Assembly (NCBI GenBank): GCA_025933855.1
Contig: JAICZD010000004.1
Span: forward strand, 1-34,445
Direction: 5' to 3'
Origin: Modestobacter sp.
GTDB lineage: Bacteria > Actinomycetota > Actinomycetes > Mycobacteriales > Geodermatophilaceae
Length of the DNA stretch: 34,445 nucleotides
A program made the translations under genes and the position numbers. A model generated the notes under the pieces. That model made no database searches. It was not told where the DNA came from and saw only the letters and a list, made by a program, of their open reading frames with translations. Of this stretch, positions 18,826 through 26,158 are shown piece by piece. Numbering within the stretch: the first letter of the stretch is position 1; every line of letters begins with the position of its first letter.

Positions 18826-19722
18826 ATGGCCGCCGACCGGAGTCCCGTGCCCGCCGCCGACCCCCGTCCGCGGTCCCGGGTGCGTGTCGAGGACCAGGAG
18901 ATGGCCTACGTCGAGACCGGCGAAGGGGATCCGATCGTCTTCCTGCACGGCAACCCCACGTCGTCCTACCTGTGGCGGAACGTGATCCCGCATGTGCAGC
19001 ACCTCGGGCGGTGCATCGCGCCGGACCTGATCGGCATGGGGGAGTCCGGCAAGCTCCCCGACCCCGGGCCCGGCACCTACTCCTTCGCCACCCACGCCCG
19101 CTTCCTGGCCGGGTTCCTCACCGCGGTGCGGGCCACCGAGCGGGTCACCCTGGTGCTGCACGACTGGGGGTCGGCGCTGGGCTTCGACTGGGCATCCCGG
19201 CACCCCGGCGCGGTGCGCGGCATCGCGTTCACCGAGGCGATCGTCACGCCGCTGCTCTGGGCGGACTGGCCGCGCGAGGGGAAGCGCATCTTCCAGGCCA
19301 TGCGCGGCGAGGACGGCGAGCGCCGGGTGCTGGAGGACAACGTGTTCGTCGAGCGCATCCTGCCGGCGTCGGTGCAGCGCGGGCTGTCGCCGGAGGCGCA
19401 CGAGCGGTATCGCGCACCGTTCCGGGAGCCCACCGACCGCTGGCCGACGCTGGAGTGGCCGCGGCAGATCCCCATCCAGAACGTGCCACCGGACATGCAC
19501 GACCTCGTCGACCACTACGGCCGCTGGCTGGCCACCACGCAGGTGCCCAAGCTGTTCCTCGATGCCGAACCGGGGTTCCTGCTGGTGGGCCGCCAGCGGA
19601 GGGTCGTCCGGCGCTGGCCGGCGCTCACGGAGGTCACCGTGCCGGGATCGCACTTCGTCCCCGAGGACTCACCCGACGAGATCGGCCAGGCGCTCGCCCG
19701 GTGGATCCGGACGCTGACCTGA
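18826..19722 (+). CDS. dhaA: Haloalkane dehalogenase (HLD-II-like, DhaA/LinB type)
   Basis: HGNPTSSYLWRNVIPHV, VLHDWGSALGFDWASRHPGAVRGIAFTEAI, GSHFVPEDSPDEIG: Asp nucleophile, Asn/Trp halide-binding residues, Glu and His positions. Confidence 0.9.
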   Translation: MAADRSPVPAADPRPRSRVRVEDQEMAYVETGEGDPIVFLHGNPTSSYLWRNVIPHVQHLGRCIAPDLIGMGESGKLPDPGPGTYSFATHARFLAGFLTAVRATERVTLVLHDWGSALGFDWASRHPGAVRGIAFTEAIVTPLLWADWPREGKRIFQAMRGEDGERRVLEDNVFVERILPASVQRGLSPEAHERYRAPFREPTDRWPTLEWPRQIPIQNVPPDMHDLVDHYGRWLATTQVPKLFLDAEPGFLLVGRQRRVVRRWPALTEVTVPGSHFVPEDSPDEIGQALARWIRTLT

Positions 19723-19744
19723 CCCCGACAAGGGGTTCTCAGTC

Positions 19745-20401
19745 TCAGGCGGAGCGGCCGGCACCCTGCCGGCCGAGCCGCGCCGCCGCCATCGCCCGGT
19801 CGGCCGCGGCCAGCAGCGACTCGGGCGTGGAGTCCCGCCGGGACAGCGCGACCCCCACGCTGATGCGCACCGGGACGACCAGGTCCGCGGACGGGCGCAG
19901 CGGCGCGGCGAAGGCGGCCGCGATCCGGTCGGCGATGCGCTCGGCACGGGGAGCGCCGGACACTCCGGGGCACAGCACGACGAACGTCTGGCTGCCGATC
20001 CGGGCGACCAGGTCACCCTGGCGGACGGCGGCCACCAGCCGGGCGGCGGCCTCGGTGCGGGCGGTGTCGGCCACGGTCGGACCGTGCGCGTGGTCCAGCG
20101 CGGTGACCCCGTCGGTCTCGCAGCAGAGCAGGGCCAGCCGGTTCCCGTCGGCACCGGCCGCGGCCAGCGACAGCTCCAGGCGGTCGACCAGCAGGCTGCG
20201 CACCGGCAGCCCGGTGAGCGGGTCCGGCATCGTCCGGCGGCGCAGCCGGGCGGCGAACTCGTGCTGGGCGGCCACCACGGCCGCCGTCTGCACCGGCAGA
20301 TCCGGCGCTCCTGCCGTCCGCACCCCGTCCATGACCACTCCCGTCGCGTCCCCGGCCGGTTCCCGGCCCGTGGGGTGGACGTCGGCCCGCCGGCCGGTCA
20401 C
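19745..20401 (-). CDS. GGDEF-domain protein with degenerate active site (GSQTF)
   Basis: DPLTGLPVRSLLVDRLELSL...VRQGDLVARIGSQTFVVLCPG...VRISVGVALSRRDSTPESLLAAADRAMAAAR; overall GGDEF fold motif order with altered A-site. Confidence 0.85.
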   Translation of the reverse strand: MTGRRADVHPTGREPAGDATGVVMDGVRTAGAPDLPVQTAAVVAAQHEFAARLRRRTMPDPLTGLPVRSLLVDRLELSLAAAGADGNRLALLCCETDGVTALDHAHGPTVADTARTEAAARLVAAVRQGDLVARIGSQTFVVLCPGVSGAPRAERIADRIAAAFAAPLRPSADLVVPVRISVGVALSRRDSTPESLLAAADRAMAAARLGRQGAGRSA

Positions 20402-20403
20402 CT

Positions 20404-20453
20404 TGACGCCGGCGGACTCCGGCCTGCCTCCAAAGGGGCGGCCGGAGGCGTCA
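20404..20453 (-). other. Intercistronic hairpin between the GDT1-like gene and the degenerate GGDEF gene
   Basis: Outer TGACGCC/GGCGTCA and inner GGCCGGAG/CTCCGGCC arms; outer arm contains the upstream gene's stop codon. Confidence 0.55.
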
Positions 20454-21050
20454 GCCGGCCAGCGAGCGGGCGGTCTCCACGGCGGCGATGACGGCGAACA
20501 CCAGGAACAGCCCGGCCGCGATCCGGTGCAGCAGGGCCACCGGCAGCCGGTCGGCGAGCTTGCGGCCCAGGAACGCGGCCAGGCCGGAGATCACCAGCAG
20601 CGCGGCCCAGGCGCCGACGAAGACCGACAGCGGCTCGGCGTAGCGGGCAGCCAGACCGGCGGTGGCCAGCTGGGAGAGGTCGCCCCACTCGGCGGCGAAC
20701 AGGACGCCGAAGGAGATAACCGCCGCGCGGAGGAACGACGTCTGCTCCCGGGCGAGCGTGGTCGCGGCCTCGTCCTCGCCACCCTTGCGGGCCTCGCGCC
20801 ACAGCAGCACGGCCCCGGTCAGGAACAGCACGGTCACCACCCCGCTGACCACGGCGTCGGGTAGCAGCGACAGCAGCGAGCCCGCGGTGACCGCGATGAC
20901 GACCTGCAGGCCGAAGGCCAGACCGACGCCGACGAAGACGGGCAGCGGTGCGAACCGGGTGGCCAGCACCAGGGTGGCGAACAGCGTCTTGTCCGGCAGC
21001 TCCACGGGAAGGATCAGCACGAAGGCGGCCAGGACGACCGAGAGGACCAC
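20451..21050 (-). CDS. TMEM165/GDT1 (UPF0016) family cation transporter, putative Mn2+ exporter
   Basis: Two family motifs ELPDKT and EWGDLSQ in a multi-TM protein; GTG start at 21050 chosen because the longer ORF start overlaps the riboswitch. Confidence 0.87.
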   Translation of the reverse strand: MVLSVVLAAFVLILPVELPDKTLFATLVLATRFAPLPVFVGVGLAFGLQVVIAVTAGSLLSLLPDAVVSGVVTVLFLTGAVLLWREARKGGEDEAATTLAREQTSFLRAAVISFGVLFAAEWGDLSQLATAGLAARYAEPLSVFVGAWAALLVISGLAAFLGRKLADRLPVALLHRIAAGLFLVFAVIAAVETARSLAG

Positions 21051-21084
21051 GGAGAAGCTCTTCTCTGTACGCGCGTCCGGGCGG

Positions 21085-21235
21085 ATGCAGAGGTGAGCCT
21101 CCGACCGGCAGCGCACCGACGGGTGGACTGCAGGGCCGAAGGTCTCGCCCACCCGCGCCGCGGCGCGGGCCCGCTGACCGGGTGCACCAGCGCACCAGCA
21201 TGTCGACCAGCGGTCGGGGGGCTACTCCCCTTCTC
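21085..21235 (-). ncRNA. yybP-ykoY (manganese) riboswitch
   Basis: Minus strand shows GAAGGGGAGTAGC (21221-21230 core), GGTCAGCGGGCCCGC, GGTGGGCGAGACCTTCGGCC and the closing arm GGCTCACCTCTGC (about 21090-21099), which pairs with AGGGGAGTAGCC; lies upstream of a GDT1-family gene. Confidence 0.88.
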
Positions 21236-22436
21236 GGTCCGCCAGCCTAGCCGATGCCCCGGGGAAGGCTGCTCCGGGGAAGGCTGCGTGCGCCGCGGCG
21301 GTCGCGGCCCGCAGCACCTCCTTGACCGGCAGCTGCAGGGTGGCGGCCAGCGCGGCCACGTCGTCGAACTCGACGCTCACGTTGACCAGCCGGCCGGACG
21401 AGCGGGCCAGCTTGACCCCGATCCGGCCGCCGAGCACCGTCACACTGTCCTCGGTGCGGTCCAGCGCGACCTTGTCCACCGGCTGCCGGCGCAGCCCGAT
21501 GGTCGAGGTGGCGGCGAACAGCACCTCCTGGACGGCGTCCACCGCGGCGGGCGGGCACAGCACCGACAGGGTGTGCGCCGGGCGGCCCTTCTTCATCAGG
21601 ATCGGGGTCAGCCAGGCGTCCGAGGCGCCGGCGCCCAGCAGGTCGGTGAGCACACCCGGCCACACCCGGGGGTCCAGGTCGTCGACGTTGGCCGCCAGCA
21701 GCAGCGCTCCGGCCGGGCCGGCCGGTTCCCCCAGCACCAGGCGCAGCAGGTTGGGCAGCTCGGCGGGGTCCCGCCCGCCGGCGCCGCTGCCCACCCGCTG
21801 CACCCGCATCGGCGGCAGCGTCGTCCACTCGTCGACGCAAGCGGCCAGCAACGCCGCGCCGGTGGGCGTGCAGGTCTCCGCCGGCACCGGCCCGGCCAGC
21901 ACCGGAACGCCGGCCAGCAGCTCGAGCACCGCCGGACCGGGCACCGGCACCACGCCGTGCGCGCCGCGGGCCGAGCCGCTGCCCAGGGCCACCGGTGAGG
22001 CGGTGAGCCGGTCCAGGGCGAGGTGGGCGAAGCCGGCGACGACCCCGACGACGTCGGCCAGGGCGTCGAGCGCGCCGACCTCGTGGAAGTGCACGTCCTC
22101 GGCGGGAACGCGGTGCACGCGCCCCTCCGCGACGGCCAGCCGCTGGAAGACCGCCAGCGCGCCGTCGCGGACCGCGGCCGGCAGCGGCGCGGCGGACAGC
22201 AGGGCCCGGACGTCGGCCCAGGTGCGGTGCACGTCGCTGGGCGGGGTGTGCACGTGCACCCGGGTGCCGCCGAGCCCGTGCCGGGTGACCGGCTCGGCGG
22301 TCAGCGTCACCGGCTCGACCGGGAGCGCGGCGACGGCAGCGGCGAGCACCTCCAGCGGCACTCCGGCGTCGACCAGCGCGCCGAGCAACATGTCCCCGCT
22401 CGCCCCGGCCGCCAGATCCAGCCACCCGATCGTCAC
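21222..22436 (-). CDS. larC: Nickel pincer cofactor biosynthesis protein LarC (single continuous LarC1+LarC2 ORF)
   Basis: WLDLAAGASGDMLLGALVDAG, EDVHFHEVGALDALADVVG, ETCTPTGAALL, NVDDLDPRVWPGVLTDLLGAGASDAWLTPILMKKGRPAHTLSVLC. Confidence 0.92.
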   Translation of the reverse strand: MTIGWLDLAAGASGDMLLGALVDAGVPLEVLAAAVAALPVEPVTLTAEPVTRHGLGGTRVHVHTPPSDVHRTWADVRALLSAAPLPAAVRDGALAVFQRLAVAEGRVHRVPAEDVHFHEVGALDALADVVGVVAGFAHLALDRLTASPVALGSGSARGAHGVVPVPGPAVLELLAGVPVLAGPVPAETCTPTGAALLAACVDEWTTLPPMRVQRVGSGAGGRDPAELPNLLRLVLGEPAGPAGALLLAANVDDLDPRVWPGVLTDLLGAGASDAWLTPILMKKGRPAHTLSVLCPPAAVDAVQEVLFAATSTIGLRRQPVDKVALDRTEDSVTVLGGRIGVKLARSSGRLVNVSVEFDDVAALAATLQLPVKEVLRAATAAAHAAFPGAAFPGASARLADREGE

Positions 22437-22453
22437 CGGGTCATCATGCGCAC

Positions 22454-23065
22454 ATGGGGTGGTTCGACGAACCGGGCGCCTGGAGCCGGTACAACGCCGG
22501 CCAGGAGCAGCGCCCGCCGCGGCCGCTGGTGCAGGTGCTGCTCGAGCACGCGGGGGACGGCGCCGGCCGGCCGGCGCTGGACCTCGGCTTCGGCGCCGGG
22601 GTGGAGACCGCCCGGCTGCTGCGCCGGGGCTGGCGGGTGCTGGCCGTCGACGCCGACCCGGCGGCCGGGCCGTCCCTGCTCCGCCGGCTGCCGGCCGGGG
22701 ACGCCGCCCGGCTCACCGTCCGCACGCAGGACTTCGCCGCGCTCGACCGGCTGCCCGAGCTGCACCTCGTGCACGCCGCCTGGTCGCTGCCCTACGCCGG
22801 CCGGCACCTGCCGCGGGTGTGGGAGGTGCTGATGGCCGCCCTGCTGCCGGGTGGCTGGCTGGCGTGCGACCTGTTCGGCGAGCGGGACACCACGGCGGAC
22901 GCCGACGACATCGCGAAGCTCACCGATCGGGAGGTGGAGGAGCTGCTGCGCGGGGTGGACGTCGTCCACCGGGAGACCCTGGAGGTGGACGGGACGGCGT
23001 TCACCGGCCCGCAGCACTGGCACGTGCACTCGGTGGTGGCCCGTCGGCTGCCCCATGGGGACTGA
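22454..23065 (+). CDS. Class I SAM-dependent methyltransferase (TehB-like)
   Basis: MGWFDEPGAWSRYNAGQEQRPPRPLVQVLLEH...ALDLGFGAGVETARLLRRGWRVLAVDADPAA motif I. Confidence 0.8.
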   Translation: MGWFDEPGAWSRYNAGQEQRPPRPLVQVLLEHAGDGAGRPALDLGFGAGVETARLLRRGWRVLAVDADPAAGPSLLRRLPAGDAARLTVRTQDFAALDRLPELHLVHAAWSLPYAGRHLPRVWEVLMAALLPGGWLACDLFGERDTTADADDIAKLTDREVEELLRGVDVVHRETLEVDGTAFTGPQHWHVHSVVARRLPHGD

Positions 23066-23094
23066 ACCGGCGTGCGGCGCCCGCGGGACGGTGG

Positions 23095-26000
23095 CTACCT
23101 CGCGGTGCGGCGGGCGATGCGGGCGGCGAAGACGCCGGCCGACCAGCCGTTGTCGATGTTGCTGACCACCACGCCCGGCGCAGCCGAATTCAGCATGGTC
23201 AGCAGCGCGCTGAACCCGCCGAACGCGTTGCCCTGACCGGTGGAGGTCGGCACGGCGACGATCGGCACGTCGGTCAGCCCGCTGATCACGCTGGCCAGGG
23301 CGGCGTCCAGACCCGCCACGACGACCAGGCAGTCGGCCTCGGTGAGCAGCGAGCGGTCGGTCAGCAGCGGCCGGATCCGGCTGCCGCCGACGTCGTCGAC
23401 CCGGACGACCTCGGTGCCGGTGACCCGGGCGACGAAGGCGGCCTCGGCCGCGATCGGGGTGTCGCCGCTGCTGGCGCAGAGCACGCCCACCCGGCCCACC
23501 GGTTCCGGCAGCGGGCCGACGGCGGCGGACATCGCGGCGGCGTCCATCGTGGTGTACGCGTCGTGCTCGCTGGCCAGCGCGACCAGCGTGTCGGCGCCGG
23601 CCCGGACCACCACGGCGGGACGGTCGGGGAACTCCCGTCGGGCCGCACGCACCAGGGCCAGGACCTGCTCGGTGCTGCGCCCGGTGCCCCAGATGATGTC
23701 CGGCCCGAACGAGGCGGTCTCGTTCGGCACGGGAACGCCCGCCGGCGCCACGGGTACCGGCGTGCCTGCGGCTGCGGTGACCTGCCCGGTCGCGGAGCCG
23801 GTCACCGTGCTGGCGGGGGCCACCGGGGTTACCGGGGCTACCGGGGCCAGCGGCGGGATGGCGGCGGGGCCGACCGTCCGGCCGGCCGTGCGCGGCGGGC
23901 CGAAGAGCTCGTCCAGCGGGCTGCGGGGGCGCACCGGCTCGTCGGCCGGGGGCTCGACCAGCAGCGGGGCGAAGCCACCGGCGTCGTCGGCGGGGTCGTG
24001 CTCCGGCCGGTCGGCGGGGATCTCGTCCAGCGGGTGCGCGCTCACGGCAGCGACCCTAACCGCCGGCGCAGCCGTTCCCGGGACCTCGGCGGCGGTCGTG
24101 TCGGGGCTGCTCACCGCACCCTCCGGCATCGTGCCGTCGAGCGCCGTGCCATCCACGACGGTGCCCTCGACGGCGAGGGCGGGGCCGTCGCCGGCGCGGG
24201 TCTGGGTCACTCCGGACAGCCGCACGACGCGGTCCCGGCCGCCGCGCTTGGCCTCGTACAGCACCCCGTCGGCGGCGGCGAACAGCGTTCGCCGGTCGTC
24301 ACCGCGGGCGGCCGAGGCGACGCCCACGCTGATCGTGACCGGGACCTCGACGTCCAGGGCCGACCAGTCGTGCGCGGCGATCGCGCGGCGGATGCGTTCC
24401 ATCGCCCGCTCCGCCTGCTCGGCGGTGGTGTCCGGCAGCAGGATGACGAACTCGTCCCCGGCCCAGCGGCACACCTCGTCGGTGTCCCGGCAGCCATCGA
24501 CGAGCAGCTGCCCGACCGCCCGCAGCACGGCATCGCCGCCGGGATGGCCGGCGGCGTCGTTGATCGACTTGAACCGGTCGATGTCGACGACCGCCAGCGC
24601 GGGCGCGCCGCAGCCGAGCAGGCCGTCCAGCCGGGCCTCGGCGTAGCGGCGGTTGGGGAGGTGGGTCAGCGGGTCCTCGTAGGCCTGCCGGCGCAGCTGC
24701 CCGGCGGCCCGCTCGGTCTCCAGCAGGCTCTTGCGCCGGCCGAACAGCTCCACCCAGCGGGTGCGCCGCTCGTCGACCCGGTCCAGCTCGTCGGCGAGGT
24801 AGGCCTGCAGGTACGGCAGCGCGCGGGCCGCGTCGTCCAGCTCGGCGTGCAGGGTGCACAGCTCCCGCAGCGCCGCCCGGCGCACCCGCGGCAGGCCGTT
24901 CTCGGTGGCCAGGGCCAGGGCGGTGGCCAGGTGGTCGTCGGCCGCCGGCCCGTCGCCGGCCCGGCGCCGCGCCCGGCCCCGCCCCCGCTCCGCGGCGGCG
25001 CGCCGGGCCCGGTCCTCCGGCGCGGGGGCCGCGGTCCCCCCCGACCGCAGCAGCGCGACCGCCGCGGGATGGTCCCCGAGCCCGACCAGCGCCCAGCCGT
25101 GCACCACCTGCGCGTCGAGCACGCCGGGATCACCGGCCGTCAGCCGGCCGAGCGCCCGGACGGCGAGGTCGCGGGCCCGCGCGAAGTGCGGCGCGGCGGC
25201 CTCGGGGCCGCCGTCCTCGAGCAGGCCCTCGCCGATCTCCGCGCAGAGCGCGGCGAGCTGGGTGGCGGCGTCGGCGGCGAGCGCGCGCGGACGGGGCCCG
25301 GACGCGCCCGCGGTGATCGCCAGCTCGGCAGCGGCCTCCGCGGCGTCCGCGGCGCGGCGCTGGTAGTCCAGGGCCAGCGGCATCAGCTCGAGGTCGGCCA
25401 GGACGCCGGCCAGCGAGCCGAGGGTGTGCACGAGCAGCGGGGTCGCCGGCAGGTTCGGGTCCAGCAGGCTCGCGGCCTCCACCGCCTCGTCCATGGCCGC
25501 GTCGACCCGGCGGGACAGCAGCTCGATCCGGGCGTGCCGGACCAGCCCCGCGGCGCGCTGCAGGTCGTCGTCCTGACCGTCGAAGGCCGCCCGGGCGGAG
25601 CGGACCAGCGCGATGGCCCGCGCGGCATGGCCGGCGGACTCGGCTCGGGCTCGGGCGTGGGCGTGGAGGTCGGCGTCGGAGTCGGACGCGCCGGCGTCGG
25701 GCCGGTCGCCGTGCAGCTCGGCGACGCCCTCGTGCAGGTCCAGCGCGCCGTCCTGCTCCGGGCCGCCCTCGGTCAGCGGCTCGCCGAGCAGCGAGTAGCC
25801 GGCCAGCCGCAACCGGCGTACCAGCAGCTCCGCCCGCAGCGTGTCGGCCCAGGCGCGGGCCAGCGAGGTCAGCGGCGCGCCGCCCAGCTCACCGACCGCG
25901 GTGGTGTGCGGCGGCAGGGAGCTGTCGATGTCGGACAGCAGCGCCTCGGCGGTGTCCAGTTGCCAGGTGGCCAGCGCCGAGCTCACCTGCTGGTGCAGGA

Positions 26001-26127
26001 CCCCGGGTGGCACGAGCGCACTGTGCCTGGTTCGCGCCGCGGAGTCACGCACCGCGCCGGTGGCACGCCGGGCACGACCCGGGGTGCCGGTCGAGCTGCG
26101 CTGCCCGCGGGGGGTGCGCAGTGTCAC
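23095..26127 (-). CDS. Multidomain protein: helical-repeat-like N-terminus, GGDEF (AGDEF) domain, low-complexity linker, C-terminal LarB/PurE-like domain
   Basis: One uninterrupted 1010-aa frame: DPLTHLPNRRYAEARL...RDTDEVCRWAGDEFVILLP, then about 160 aa of Pro/Ala/Val/Thr-rich linker, then FGPDIIWGTGRSTEQVLALV...GVLCASSGDTPIAAEAAFVARVTGTEVVRVDDVGG...VVVAGLDAALASVISGLTDVPIVAVPTSTGQGNAFGGFSALLTMLNSAAPGVVVSNIDNGWSAGVFAARIAR. Confidence 0.87.
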   Translation of the reverse strand: MTLRTPRGQRSSTGTPGRARRATGAVRDSAARTRHSALVPPGVLHQQVSSALATWQLDTAEALLSDIDSSLPPHTTAVGELGGAPLTSLARAWADTLRAELLVRRLRLAGYSLLGEPLTEGGPEQDGALDLHEGVAELHGDRPDAGASDSDADLHAHARARAESAGHAARAIALVRSARAAFDGQDDDLQRAAGLVRHARIELLSRRVDAAMDEAVEAASLLDPNLPATPLLVHTLGSLAGVLADLELMPLALDYQRRAADAAEAAAELAITAGASGPRPRALAADAATQLAALCAEIGEGLLEDGGPEAAAPHFARARDLAVRALGRLTAGDPGVLDAQVVHGWALVGLGDHPAAVALLRSGGTAAPAPEDRARRAAAERGRGRARRRAGDGPAADDHLATALALATENGLPRVRRAALRELCTLHAELDDAARALPYLQAYLADELDRVDERRTRWVELFGRRKSLLETERAAGQLRRQAYEDPLTHLPNRRYAEARLDGLLGCGAPALAVVDIDRFKSINDAAGHPGGDAVLRAVGQLLVDGCRDTDEVCRWAGDEFVILLPDTTAEQAERAMERIRRAIAAHDWSALDVEVPVTISVGVASAARGDDRRTLFAAADGVLYEAKRGGRDRVVRLSGVTQTRAGDGPALAVEGTVVDGTALDGTMPEGAVSSPDTTAAEVPGTAAPAVRVAAVSAHPLDEIPADRPEHDPADDAGGFAPLLVEPPADEPVRPRSPLDELFGPPRTAGRTVGPAAIPPLAPVAPVTPVAPASTVTGSATGQVTAAAGTPVPVAPAGVPVPNETASFGPDIIWGTGRSTEQVLALVRAARREFPDRPAVVVRAGADTLVALASEHDAYTTMDAAAMSAAVGPLPEPVGRVGVLCASSGDTPIAAEAAFVARVTGTEVVRVDDVGGSRIRPLLTDRSLLTEADCLVVVAGLDAALASVISGLTDVPIVAVPTSTGQGNAFGGFSALLTMLNSAAPGVVVSNIDNGWSAGVFAARIARRTAR

Positions 26128-26158
26128 GAAGTGCCCCTGCGGTCGCCCGCGCTCGGGC

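Noticed and set aside
21051-21152. N-terminal extension of the GDT1-family protein (MGETFGPAVHPSVRC...)
   Set aside because: Those codons overlap the riboswitch aptamer and do not look like a membrane-protein N-terminus; start re-placed at GTG 21050.
21222-22436. Programmed frameshift in larC as in some lactobacilli
   Set aside because: LarC1 and LarC2 regions are in one continuous frame here; no frameshift is needed.
23818-23853. Short 9-bp tandem repeats considered as a CRISPR or minisatellite
   Set aside because: In-frame coding repeats within a Pro/Ala/Val linker; no spacers and unit far too short for CRISPR.
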